Below, piece after piece: positions 1-9,854 of a stretch of DNA of 64,000 bases. The stretch is from Amblyomma americanum. Its lineage: Eukaryota; Arthropoda; Arachnida; Ixodida; Ixodidae. Within the stretch, counting starts at the first letter, position 1, and each line of letters starts with the position of its first letter. The translations under genes and the position numbers were made by a program. The notes under the pieces were generated by a model. That model did not search any database. It was given only the letters and a program-made list of their open reading frames with translations, and was not told where the DNA came from. The stretch covers positions 104,474,048 through 104,538,047 of the forward strand of contig NC_135500.1 of the NCBI RefSeq assembly GCF_052857255.1, written 5' to 3'.

Positions 1-84
1 CGTGCCGCTTGTCTGCCACATCGTTGTCACCGCTAATGCATGTAGTCCACATCTCTTCCTAGTTTATCCACGTAGGTAAGCAAG
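1..84. repeat. Possible satellite-unit fragment
   Basis: This stretch resembles 1770-1850: both share a 'ctgccac...cgttgtca' core followed by a similar run of short matches. It could be the other side of a diverged repeat into which the LINE at 85-1640 inserted. The similarity is weak and was judged by eye. Confidence 0.3.
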
Positions 85-253
85 TGGGTTTATTAAAATA
101 ATAATAATAAAGAAGGAAAAGATTTTTTTAGCCCCGGCATCTGCCATTGATACCGAAGCACCTGAACTGAGGCAGCGGAAATAAAAGATAGCAGGCAGAA
201 TGTGTCCAGGTTGTGCGAGTGATTAGTTCATGATGGAGCAATAAAAAAATTGG

Positions 254-985
254 AGGACGCTTAAGCTTCGCCTTCAAGAGTGGAACACCATCAGCCGTTC
301 GGCGCGACGCCTTGTCCGTTAGACAATTCGTTCTGCTACCTACTGTGAAACAGACGCGCGGAGCGGCAAACTACATAGAAGAGCTGCCAGGCACCTTGCC
401 AAAACACGCGGTACTAAAGTTGCAGTCGTAGTTTGTCGTCACATCGTTCTCGACAAATCCGATGCCACAAACGCCTCTATGTCTTCCGCGCCGAACGAAC
501 GGGCAGCAAGCCGCAAGCTTCGTGGTTAACGCGCTTTGGATGTGCGCTGCGTTGTTCGCCGCTCACCGCGTGATTCCTGCGTGCCCGCACGACCCCACTG
601 CGCCCGAAGGAGAGAGATGTCAGACGCGTTACTTCCTTTCCTCAAAAACAATTTTCATTTCATTTTCCTTTCTTTATGGCGCGGTTCGAGGTTCCACAGA
701 GATATGTGAGGCAGGCCTCACTTCCTTTCCTTAAAACCAATTTTCATTTCGTTTTCCTTCCCTTGCGGTTCGGTCCGGGTTGTCCACCGGAATATTTGAC
801 AGGCGTCCCTTCCTCTCCTTGCGCTGCAGACGCGCGCTATCTGTTGGGGTAGTGGCTTACATTGCGAGGAGGAGGAGGAAGGATTTTTGCTCACGGGGAG
901 GAGGAGAGATTTTTCGCTCACGGCTGACGCCGACGACGCCGGCTTTTCTGCGACACGATCTCTTTAACGCTCTCGCGTTAAAACA
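254..985. other. Insertion inside LINE 3' UTR, unclassified
   Basis: The LINE match stops near 253 and resumes near 986. The insert begins 'ggacgcttaagcttcgcc' and ends near 'cgctctcgcgttaaaa'. It contains two diverged copies of a block like 'acttcctttcctcaaaaac', at about 630-715 and 716-800, which resemble the SINE 3' end. No open frame resembles a known transposase. It may be a non-autonomous element (MITE or SINE), but I cannot identify terminal repeats. Confidence 0.4.
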
Positions 986-1083
986 CACGCGCACAGCTCT
1001 ATGTTGATTACAACCGGAGTGGGGCGTCCAGTGGTTAATCGTCCAAAGTAGCACTCGCGGAGCGTTCGGTAACTGCAGGGTAA

Positions 1084-1640
1084 CTACCTGGCGGAGAGCA
1101 GACGGGACATCAAGCCCGTCTGTTCGAGGAATGCACAGAGGTTCAGCAAGGTCCGGTCACGGGTGCGCGCACTGCCCTCCGGCCACAGTAGCGTCTTGAG
1201 GGAGTCTGGTAGTATGCCAAGCGCCCTATGGGCCGCAAGGATACCGTGACGAAAATCGGCGAACGTGGCACAGCGAAGGAGCAGGTACTCTAGTGTTTGC
1301 ACTGCACCGCATCCGTCACACACATCACTCATCGCGATTCCGTGTCACTTTCTTCGTTCCCCGAGCGAAACGCAGCCAATGCGCGTGCGGAGGATCATTT
1401 CACGTTGTGACCGCGTAAGTGCGCGAAAGCCGTTGATGCTGTCGATGCGCTCACCTCCGAGGATGCGTGGTCGGGGTGCAGGTTTCGGAGATGGTCTTGG
1501 GTGACCGCACGCACGTCCTCCAGTGCAAGGGGCAGATCGGTGGGGCGTAGTTGATGTGCAGCGGTCGCGAGGTCATCAGCTTCTTCGTTGCCGGCGATGC
1601 CGCAGTGACCGGGCACCTACCATGCACGCACCTCAAAGCA
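1084..1640 (-). pseudogene. LINE ORF2 C-terminus: RNase H end and Cys/His finger
   Basis: This is a remnant of the C-terminal region of a non-LTR retrotransposon polyprotein. The RNase H end is recognisable from the HCGIAGNEEADDLA motif (about 1560-1600). Further downstream is the finger CDGCGAVQTLEYLLLRC (about 1270-1320), and the frame ends at TAG 1084-1086. The reading frame changes near 1395-1400, and a TGA replaces an arginine codon close to 1345, so the product cannot be made. The copy at 26528-27361 supplies the alignment that shows these breaks. Confidence 0.75.
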
Positions 1641-1642
1641 TG

Positions 1643-2045
1643 GTTTGAGGCGTTTACTGACACAGGGAGCCAGTTATGCGTCATTAATTTCCCCCAAAAT
1701 CATCGGAGTCTATTACTTTGTGAACGCAAGCGTCAATGAACACAATGAACGCCTACGACCTATAGCTCCAGTACCACGTTTCTGCCACAACGTTGTCAAT
1801 GTCAACGCATTCAGCACACATCTGTCACTACCGCTACGTAACTTAAAGCGCGGCTGAGGCGTCTATTGTCCCAGATTGCTAGTTATGTGCCTCTTCTCTC
1901 GAAGCTCACGCTCTTTATCGGTTAATGCACAGCTGCGACTCGGAGACGTGACGTGGCTATAAAACACGCCGAACAAGCAATGGAAGGTGGTAGTAAAGGT
2001 TTCGCTGTAATGTTTACTATTTTCCTACTTTAGCAAACCTCGGCT
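1643..2045. repeat. Diverged tandem repeat, about 210 bp unit
   Basis: The stretch beginning near 1643 ('gaggcgtttactgacaca') recurs in diverged form near 1858 ('gaggcgtctattgtccca'), followed in both by 'agttatg'. This suggests a repeat unit of about 210 bp. The second unit fades after about 1900, and nothing else is recognised up to the SINE at 2047. Confidence 0.35.
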
Positions 2046-2046
2046 C

Positions 2047-2361
2047 CCGCCGCGGTGGCCCAGTGGTTAGGGCGCTCGGCTACTGATCAGGAGCTCCCGG
2101 GTTCGAACCCGACCGTGGCGGCTGCGTTTTTATGGAGGCGAAACGCTAAGACTCCCGAGCACTGTGCGATGTCAGTGAACGTTAAAGATCCCCAGGTGGT
2201 CGAAATTATTCCGGAGCCCTCCACTACGGCACCTCTTTTTTTCTTTCTTCTTTCACTCCCGCCTTTATCCCTTCCCTTACGGTGCGGCTCAGATATCCCA
2301 CGATATACGAGACTGATACTGCGCCATTTCCTTTCCCCAAAAACCAATTATTATGATTAAT
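2047..2361 (+). mobile_element. tRNA-derived SINE, full length
   Basis: A complete copy of the window's dominant SINE. The tRNA-like head carries an A-box-like stretch (about 2056-2070) and the B box GGTTCGAACCC at 2100-2110. The body contains 'gttaaagatccccaggtgg' and a pyrimidine-rich region, and the tail is ATT-rich. Such SINEs are transcribed by RNA polymerase III and moved in trans by LINE machinery. The copy serves as a reference for the partial ones. Confidence 0.85.
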
Positions 2362-2691
2362 CCGCGGCTCCTCTCTGAATTACGCGTCTTTGACGTCCAA
2401 CGTCATTCCAATGCAAACATTAATTCTAAGTTGTTGGAAGTGAGATGCATGCATTTTTCATGCAACTTGTCCTCAAGCCTTGAATAAGATGTGCAAAAAT
2501 TACTACATTTCTTTTAAAAAGTAGTGCACTTTTGACCATTCTGTACAGTAGCAAGCACCGCAAATTGGCCTCTAGTCTTTGGTTCTAATACGCGGTCCCT
2601 CAGTGGGTTCAGTCTCGATTCCTTTCGGAACAATATAGCAACTGGGGTAACGAACCTTTGCCATGAGAAATAAAAATTAATACAGGTTCCT
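2362..2691. other. No feature recognised
   Basis: AT-rich sequence without a credible coding frame, RNA gene or repeat that I can recognise. Confidence 0.5.
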
Positions 2692-2886
2692 GATGCCAGG
2701 GCAAGGATCACGTCCCATCTCTGTGATATCCTTTGCGGCCAAACTCATTGAGAAGACGGTACGCGGCAGGTTCTCAGCTTTCCGCACACACACCATGTCC
2801 GGGTTTCGCCCACACAGATCTGCACAAGATGTCCTGCTTCAACTCAGTCGGGCTGTCCCCGACAGCGTCGAATGTAAAACCCCCTA
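2692..2886 (+). pseudogene. LINE reverse transcriptase fragment
   Basis: A short remnant of an I-group reverse transcriptase. The frame contains SFAAKLIEKTV and GFRPHRSAQDVLLQL, matching the conserved block upstream of the catalytic motifs in the copies at 21846-23012 (MFGFRAKLSTQDVLLQI) and 46330-46473. It ends at a TAA near 2884, followed by unrelated sequence. Neither the catalytic aspartates nor the RNase H are present. Confidence 0.65.
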
Positions 2887-3004
2887 ATAGACTAAAAGTA
2901 GCGTCATCTCCTCCCTCCTTCTCCTATGCCAGCGCTCCTTCTCTCGGCTCCTCCGGGCGCCGACGGTGGCGGCACCTAGGCCAGGGGATGCTAGCAGACG
3001 ATCC

Positions 3005-3478
3005 CAACGCTCACCTTTTGGCACGCAACAGACCATGCGTGCGTTTTCTGTTTTGGCTTAGGTCGAAATGGGATCATTGCATGGGAGATTAAAAAAAAAA
3101 TAAGGTTCTCAAATAACTGCCGTCAGCAACGTTGCACTGCCTTATCGAATTTTACTCCTACTGCGATCGCTTAGCTTGCGGCGAACATGGCGGAAGTGGC
3201 GCACGCGGCCGAGCTCGCTGCCCATCCTCAGAGTGCTGTTTCCCAACGCTCGTGCTTTCGTGCGAAGTGGATCGCGCGCCCGAATGAATTGTTTGTGGCA
3301 TTTTCTGCCTTCGATTCAGCCGCACTGAGATCATGGCATGGAAGATAAAAAACTATAGTTACCCAAACAACAGCCCGGGCCCATGTTGCACTGCTATATC
3401 GAAAATTTCGGCACTGCGTTCGCCTTGGCTGCGGTGCACACGGCGGAAAAGGCATGCGCGATCGAGCTCCCGGTGGTG
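3005..3478. repeat. Two diverged tandem units of about 237 bp
   Basis: Units 3005-3240 and 3241-3478 both start 'cccaacgctc'. They share, in order, a 'gagatcatggcatggaagat'-type block, 'gttgcactgc.atatcgaa', 'cttggctgcgg.g.acacggcgga' and 'gatcgagctcccggtgg'. Identity is moderate. The first unit has 'aacatggcggaag' where the second has 'cacacggcggaaa'. No protein is evident. Confidence 0.55.
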
Positions 3479-3906
3479 AAAAGCCTTTATTGAATGAAAG
3501 AGGTGAGGCTTTTTAAAGAGCCCCGCAATAAGTGGAGTCCTTATTCCGGGACAGCATTGGTCGAAGCCGCCAGCTTAGCCCTCTTGACCAAAGCCTTTTG
3601 GGACTGAAGGTCCGAACAGCCAAGCAGGGCCGCCTCCCATTCCTCTCTGGTAGGGTTGGGGTGGGGGGAGAGAGCTGAGTTGCGCTGGCAAGCCCAAACC
3701 ATGCGGTAGGTGTCAGCTACCTCCCCACAGTGTTTGCACCTGCCAGTGAACGCGGTATCGAAGTGTTTTAGTACTGCCGGGCACAGCATTGTGTTCGTGA
3801 ATAATCGGAGTAGAACGCGTTCGTTTGCTTTCCCCAGTCCCTTTGCAGAGGCCGGGTAGAGGCGATGCCTATCCTTATAATAGGATGTGATAGCTTTGAA
3901 GAGCTC
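3470..3906 (-). pseudogene. 5'-truncated LINE: ORF2 C-terminus and 3' UTR
   Basis: Nearly identical in protein to the end of the LINE at 9855-11690. The frame runs from about 3905 to TAA 3541, with AITSYYKDRHRLYPA, then the zinc-binding CKHCGEVADTYRMVWAC motif (C-x2-C-x7-H-x4-C), then the conserved tail ending NAVPE. The 3' UTR and the complement of a CAC-rich tail run to about 3470, abutting the tandem repeat. Only the last roughly 120 codons survive, so this is a truncated insertion rather than a gene. Confidence 0.8.
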
Positions 3907-4676
3907 ACGGCGAAGTGACCATCTTCGGAGGGTTGTTTTCCGACAGGCGGCTTTTTACCAATCATATTCAAAATTTAACTCCACCATGTCGAATTGGACT
4001 GACAAACGACTAGACTTCCGGCCTAGGCTTAATTTGAACGGATGACAGTGTAATGCTGCCATGATCTATTCTCTGAAAAGTGCTCTTGCAAGTACGGTCG
4101 GCTGTGCGTAGGCGCCTACTGATCTTAATTTTTTTCTTAGTGCGGAAAAGCTTAGTGGTTATTTCGGAGTTACTATACCTCGAACACCTCACAAACTAAC
4201 GTTAAATGGATCCGGCTGACGGTAGTCACGTATTTTTATTTGTAAAGAGGCGAATACAGCTGCTTAGTTGCGCACAGTAACGAGGTTGTGAGCACAATTT
4301 TGGTGTTGGGTTAATTGTTTGTGTTGAGCGGCAGCAATCAAAAAAGGCATTTAACCGCTGCTTCGCGCTCATCTACAGCTCTGCATGACTCACTAAATTT
4401 TGTTTGTTTAGGTTATTGTCGCTTTCAGTCAGCATATGCAATAATGACTGAGAATAGAACATTGTCTTTCTTGGTGTAATTTCCATATATAACGTGCAGC
4501 AGCCTGGTTTGCCGCCGGTAAATAATCGCTCTCAGTCAAAGGAACGTGAAAAAAAAATTCAAGCGGTGAAAGACCAAAACCCAAATTTACTCAGCCCTGT
4601 TTGAAGCAAAACATAGTTCATTTAGGAAGCTGTTCGACCAGACACCCCGACACTGCGGCGGCTGCTTCAAAACTCA
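3907..4676. other. No feature recognised
   Basis: Non-coding on both strands as far as I can tell. There is no tRNA-like fold, simple repeat or match to another part of the window. Confidence 0.5.
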
Positions 4677-4953
4677 GCCGCCGTGATCACGGTTTCGATA
4701 GCGACCGCAGTTTGCGCCGTTTCGATGGAGGCGAAACGCTAAGGCGCCCGTGTGCTGTGCGATGTCTGTGCACATTAAAGATCCCCAGGCGGTCGAAATT
4801 ATTACGGAAGCCTCCACTACTGCACCCCTTTCTTCTTTTCTTCTTTCACTTCCTCCTTTATTCCTTCCCTTACTGCGCGGTTCAGATGTCCGCAGATATG
4901 TGAGACAGATACTGTGCCATTTCCTTTCACCAAAAACCAATTATTATTATTAA
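4677..4953 (+). mobile_element. SINE copy, degraded head
   Basis: The body and tail match the copy at 2047-2361 (gatggaggcgaaacgctaagg, ttaaagatccccagg, ATT tail). The head is eroded: the B-box position reads 'ggtttcgatag'. Confidence 0.8.
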
Positions 4954-4956
4954 TCT

Positions 4957-5074
4957 TTTTTCTTTCACTCCCTCCTTTATTCCTTCCCTTACGGCGCGGT
5001 TCAGGTGTCCAACGATATATGAGACAGATACTGTGCTATTTTCTTTCCCCCCCAAAAAAACAATTATTATTATT
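4957..5074 (+). mobile_element. SINE 3' fragment in tandem
   Basis: A second 3' half, from 'ctttcactccctcctttatt' to the ATT tail, directly follows the tail of the preceding SINE. This could be a head-truncated insertion into the ATT tail or a slippage duplication. Confidence 0.8.
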
Positions 5075-5214
5075 TTCAAGGCAAAAATGCACGCAACTAC
5101 GTTTCATGGAGGTTTTCGCTTGCATTGTCAAGTATTATGCACGCAAGTGTGGAGTAATCAAGCGATAACTGCCGTTACTGTGCCTAGGCACTGTAATGAC
5201 CAATTTTGGTAAAA

Positions 5215-5640
5215 AGCCTACCAGAACAAATACGGTCAGCAATGTACGCAACATGAAAGCTAGACCTGCACCACGAGCAGCATGAACGGCATCGTTCAAA
5301 TAGCGAGAACCCGTCGTTAGTATCGAGTTCTCGAGGGCAGGAGTCAAACTGCAACAAAGATAAGTCCAGCGATGCGCTATATGTGCAGAATGAAAGCTAG
5401 ACCTGCAGCGCGAGCAGCGTAAACGGCGGAGGTCAAACAACATGAAGCGCAAGTTTTGAGCGGAGCCCGCGAACGAGTCCGACTACAACCAAACCAATAA
5501 GCCACGTATGCCTGCAACAACAAAGCTAAACCTAGAGCATAGCAGAGCTAGCAGCATGAACGGCTGTGTAAGACAATGAGAAGCACAGTCTTCGTAGCCC
5601 GCGAGTGAACGAATGAATCTACAACCAGGCCAAACGTCAT
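5215..5640. repeat. Three diverged tandem units of about 135 bp
   Basis: The block 'gaaagctagacctgca..cgagcagc.t.aacggc' occurs near 5252, 5390 and 5523 (as 'aaagctaaacctagagcatag'), with similar spacing. The units differ considerably. No gene is evident. Confidence 0.5.
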
Positions 5641-6136
5641 TAAGCCTGCAGTCGCTCGCGCTTCACAAAAATTCTCCAAAAAAAAGAGAAACGCGACAAC
5701 TGAAGAACGGCCACTCATATCGTAAATTCTCGTTTCCAGCACACTATCAATGTTTGCCTGGCAAATATTACGAAGCCAAACCTTTCTTCAAGCCGCATTC
5801 CTTTTTCCGGATGGCATCACGAAAAACCTTTTTCCCACTGCCTCCTCGGTTGTTGCACCCGAATGCGCAACAGAAGCATGTTGTCGCGGCAGCGCGTAAA
5901 CGCCGTCAAAGATTGAGAAACACTTCCCGCCAAAACGAGAACGAAGCGCGATTTCTACTCCCGACAATGGCGCCGGCGTCTGCTGGGGAGCTAAAAAGAG
6001 CGCGCTAACACGTGACCACAGCGCCTCGGTCAATGGGAGGCTCGGTTATCCCGCGGCGGCGCGCTAGGAGAGGAGGGAAATCGGAAAGTTCAAAGCTTGG
6101 CGTTACCTTTGCTTCAGGGGCTTCAGTCGACTGCCC
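5641..6136. other. No feature recognised
   Basis: Includes a GC-rich stretch near 5970-6070, but no supported gene, promoter or repeat. Confidence 0.45.
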
Positions 6137-7572
6137 CACCACCCCCCTCCCCGCACAATGACAACGTCGTACTCGCCTTGCATTTGAAGGGAGTATTCGA
6201 CAGCGGCACCAACGAGATCATTCTCACCCACCTCTCTCAAACTTACTGCGGCACAAACTCTTCTCAATACATTCAGCAAGTTTTTACCGACAGACAATCT
6301 TACATTCAAATTCAGGATAAGGAACATGATGCTTTTCATTTAGAAACCAGGGGTACTCCATAGGGCGCGGTGCCTTCTTCCCCGTTATTCATTCTCACTA
6401 TGATGCACCTACCATCCCAGCTGTTTGCTGTCGCCGGTGTTCAGCATGCGCCGTACGCTGATGACATCGCCCTGTGGGCCACGCAGGGCTCCCTTCGAGA
6501 TATTGAGGCGAACCTGCAGGAGGCAGCGAACGTAGTGGGCTGTTATGCTCTCCGCTGCGGCCTCCAATGCTCTCCCCAGAAGTATGAATTTGTGCATATA
6601 CGCCCCTCAGCAAAGTGCACAGCCAAATTTCATTGTGGCTTGAAACAGTTCGAATCACAGAACATATTGAAGTCCGGGTACTGGTGCTTTTTATGCATCA
6701 ACACAGACGGCCAGAAACGCCACAGGCCAATCTTAGTAAGGTGCCGGACAGGTGGGCCGCATGGTCCGCCGAGCTTCTACCAAGCGCGGTAGTTACAATG
6801 CAACGACGCCTTGCGGCTGGCGCATGCATGTGTAACCATTTAACATTTGACTCCGTACCTCCACCTGCGGAAGCAAGACCAGGATGCACTCGAAGTTATC
6901 TTCTGCAGAATTATTAAGCGAGCCCTGGACCACTCCCCCCCCCCCCCCTCCCCCAGCGAACATCTCCAGCAAGCGCCTCCTGGGGCTGGGTTTGATGAAT
7001 ACATTTCGGGAGCTCCGGGAAGCCCATTTGACCAGCCAATATACACGCATGTCGAAGACATCGCTGGGTCACCACCTCCTTGCCTGACTATACATCCAAC
7101 ACACCACTCTCATGGAAGAGCGCGGTCGTATTCCATCCCAGTGGAGATTCGCTCACCACGTGCGCCCTCTTCCCGCGAATATGAACCGTGAGGACCATAA
7201 TATAATGTCCGGTGCCGGACGTGGGCGCAAGCCCTGGCCCGCAACTATGGACCGAAACCCGGCGTATTCTGCGTGGATGCCTCCGGCCCCCGCCAGGGGG
7301 GATGGCACACCGTCGCAGTCGTCCACCAGTCCAAAACGGTGAACCGCCTTAATATGCAAGCCCGTGACATGATACACCCGGAGGATGTCGCAATTGCATT
7401 GGCTGCATCTCACCCAACTTCCAAAACATTTATTTCCGACTCGCTAAGGGCCTGTCGGAACGTCGAGCAGGGCTGGGTACCATACCTAGTCTATCGCCAT
7501 CTCTAAAACAGCGGCTACACCGGGGACCCCGCGGTCCGGAATATTGTTTGGCCTTTTGCTCACATGGGCCTC
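6137..7572 (+). pseudogene. I-group LINE: RT and RNase H, inactive
   Basis: A remnant of a non-LTR retrotransposon polyprotein. RT motifs appear in order: NDNVVLALHLKGVFD, QVFTDRQSYIQIQ, TRGTP followed by a TAG at 6361-6363 where relatives have Gln (TPQGAV), and YADD at 6454-6465. Later come FRELREAHLTSQ and the RNase H segments VDASGPRQGGWHTVAVVHQ and SDSLRACRN (about 7440-7460), with the WxPAHxGLEG region decayed near 7545-7570. Several frame changes lie between 6660 and 7270. The N-terminal endonuclease and C-terminal finger are missing. The same subfamily is seen at 35985-36160, where the TPQGAV glutamine is intact. Confidence 0.8.
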
Positions 7573-7936
7573 GAGGGCCGATGTGAATTGTTAATCAACT
7601 ACTAACCACTTATTTTACCTAACTACTAATTATTGAATAATTAACTACTAAAAATAGTGTATTGTTAATCATCTATTTACTATTAATTATTGTTTGATTA
7701 CTAACTATTCATTAATGGTAACTTAATCATTTAAAGTGACTATTTTGTAATTACTAGTATTTGTTACGACTAGTTTAATAGTTAGCTGCTGGATGTAATG
7801 GGCCCCGGTCAGATCAATGTCCGCGAGTATGAGCCATTAAAGGCTTTCATTAGATGCTGAATATAGCGCACGTCGGACATATTCATAGCCGCCAGTATGA
7901 GCCAATAACGACTTTCTCCTTCAAAAGAGGCGAATG
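7573..7936. other. AT-rich stretch and a partial duplication
   Basis: 7573-7800 is a low-complexity mixture of TTAACTACTAA-like words. Two similar blocks follow near 7820-7845 and 7888-7915 (gtatgagccatt/aaaggctttc against gtatgagccaataacgactttc). No gene is seen. Confidence 0.4.
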
Positions 7937-8138
<202 letters not shown>

Positions 8139-8148
<10 letters not shown>

Positions 8149-8235
8149 GCGCAGTTGCTGTTTCACGTCTCGGCGGGCAGCTGAACAGCGTCATAAGGGA
8201 AAGAATAAAGGAGGGACTGAGAGAAAAAAATAGGC
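8139..8235 (-). mobile_element. SINE 3' fragment, diverged
   Basis: The reverse complement matches the SINE 3' end: 'aaatggcgcagt...' at 8145-8158 through 'gggaaagaataaaggaggga', next to the AAT tract. The head is missing. Confidence 0.65.
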
Positions 8236-8359
8236 GGTGGTTTAGCTCTCGTTAAAACTGGAGTTAAGGAATAGCTACAGCCTGCCGAGTGGAACTTCGT
8301 GAGTGGAATTGCAAAGTAAGTCTTTCGCCGCCGTGGTGGACTGCTCTTCATCCGCCCTC

Positions 8360-9120
8360 TTCACACTACCTCTCCCCCCTGACACCAGAGGCTGCAGAGG
8401 AAGCCGCCATCGCAATTCCCATCACCCGCACGGAAGCCCAGTACATTTTAACAGAATCTAAAACTGCAATTCTAAATTTTGCGCCAAGCCGAGTCCACGT
8501 CCCTGCTTTTGGCATACTGGGCTCGCCCGATGCACCCCCACCCCGCCATTTAGAGCTTATATGGGTGCCTGCGCACTCCGGGAATCCCGGAATCGAGGCC
8601 GCCAACCTTTTAGCCCGAGGTTCTTTAAACCGGGTTTAGGTGGCCTCGGATCGCGGATTCGCGAGGGATCGAATGCACTCATTCAGAGAGATGACGCAGG
8701 CCTACTAAGCCTAGTGCCAGCTCTACTCCCCGCCCCACCCCTCCCTAGATAACAAACACGCAACACTATGGCGCAAACTACAGACACACACACTCCCCTC
8801 ACCCCTGACACTAGCCCACTATCACCCCTCCTTCCCCACTTCTGCCTGCACCTTGAGCCCAGAACCATTCACCTCTTCCCTCCACCTCCTCTCCCTCTGC
8901 CCGTCGGACCCTCCCCCGCGCGGCCTTGAGGACCTCAAGACCTGGGAGGACTGGGAGACGCTGCTGGGAGGACCCGGCCGTGCAGACAACGGCCACCGGC
9001 CGGGCTGCCAGTGTTATGGACCTTAGGGACATAAGCACTTGAGTGCAGTGGGGTTGTGCGGAGACCCAGGGGCGTGCCCAGACTTCCTCTCTAACAATAA
9101 AGTTTTTCTCTCTCTCTTTC
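8360..9120 (+). pseudogene. LINE RNase H domain and C-terminus with 3' end
   Basis: The frame to 8637 carries PEAAEEAAIAIPI, LTESKTAILNFA and WVPAHSGNPGIEAANLLARG. These are the Glu, Asp and His/Asp blocks of an RNase H in an I-group LINE. After a break the frame resumes at 8763 (TLWRKLQTHT) and ends WEDWETLLGGPGRADN...TAG 9024-9026. The Cys-rich finger that normally lies between is missing, so there is an internal deletion. The element ends with AATAAA near 9097-9102 and a TCTCTC tract to about 9120. This is a different subfamily from 9855-11690. Confidence 0.75.
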
Positions 9121-9257
9121 GCCGCTTCATTTTGCTGGGCGTTCCTTCTTCATCTTCGTACCACTTGACAAGGCGCGTGCGCACAGCTGTGGTAGCTCGG
9201 TTTCCCCGGCGCGCCACGCCGCCGGCAGCAGCCGGTGCTCAGCACCAAGTAACTTGT

Positions 9258-9604
9258 CACGTGACCGACCACGTGACGAACCACATGATCATCCACGGCG
9301 CCGCGCCACCGGCGCAGCGGATGCGTTTTTGGAGAGGAAAAACGCAATGGCGCCCGTGTGCTGTGCGATGTCAGTGCACGTTAAAGATCCGCAGGTGGTC
9401 GAATTTATTCCGTAACCCTCCACTACGGCACCTCTTCTTCCTTTCTTCTTTCACTCCCTCCTTTATATCTTCCCTTACCGCGTGGTTCAGGTGTCCAATG
9501 ATATATGAGACAGATACTCCGCCATTTCCTTTCTCCCAAAACCAATTATTACAGCTGCTCCACACCACGTGGCCAACCACGTGACTGCGTGGCGGCGCAG
9601 TCAC
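9258..9604. repeat. Paired CACGTG motifs flanking a SINE, plus hairpin
   Basis: CACGTG occurs at 9258 and 9270, and again at 9566 and 9578. Both pairs are 12 bp apart with similar intervening bases (accgac, gccaac). The SINE at 9322-9553 lies between them. The second pair runs into a 9 bp perfect inverted repeat, gtgactgcg/cgcagtcac, at 9581-9604. This may be a diverged duplication predating or accompanying the SINE insertion. An E-box regulatory role is unproven. Confidence 0.4.
9322..9553 (+). mobile_element. SINE, head-truncated
   Basis: Begins at the end of the tRNA-like head ('gatgcgtttttggagagg') and continues through 'cacgttaaagatccgcaggtgg' to 'ccaattatta'. The B box is absent. Confidence 0.8.
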
Positions 9605-9721
9605 AGGGTGGCGGCCCCGCCTAAGCCCCTCAAGAGGCTTCATTCAGGGTGTCTAGTGCCGCCACCGCCAATGGGCCGCCATGCAGAAGGCTCGAAATGC
9701 TACCGTAATGTAGCCATCGCT

Positions 9722-9853
9722 ACAAAAGGATGAAAGAGGCGCCGGAGTGGAGGGCTGCAGAATAATTTAGACCACCTGCGGAACATTAACTTGCACTGAC
9801 ATTGCACAGCAAACGAGTGCCTTTGCTTTTCGCCTCCATCGAAACGCGGCCGC
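9722..9853 (-). mobile_element. SINE central fragment
   Basis: The reverse complement of the SINE body: 'ggagtggagggctgcagaat' through 'cgcctccatcgaaacgcggccgc'. Both ends are missing, and the fragment joins the LINE at 9855. Confidence 0.75.
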
Positions 9854-9854
9854 C

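Larger units (their letters stand above)
85..1640 (-). mobile_element. 5'-truncated I-group LINE, 3' end
   Basis: This is the 3' part of the family represented full length at 26159-32346. Bases 95-240 match 26180-26410 (3' UTR, including the 'gccccggcatctgcca' block) and 986-1640 match 26440-27070. The insert is reversed, so its 3' end lies near base 85, next to TTTATT, the complement of an AATAAA poly(A) signal. The copy begins inside the RNase H domain, as is usual for a 5'-truncated retrotransposition product. About 730 bp of unrelated sequence (254-985) interrupts the 3' UTR. Confidence 0.75.

Noticed and set aside
2047..2130. tRNA gene
   Set aside because: A and B boxes are present but the sequence recurs about 15 times with a common body and does not fold as a full tRNA; it is a SINE head.
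5613..6033. 131- and 81-residue open frames on opposite strands
   Set aside because: No motif, no homolog in the window and overlapping frames; probably chance in a GC-rich region.
9097..9120. Core promoter or TATA element for a downstream gene
   Set aside because: The AATAAA lies exactly at the end of a LINE 3' UTR and is better explained as its poly(A) signal.
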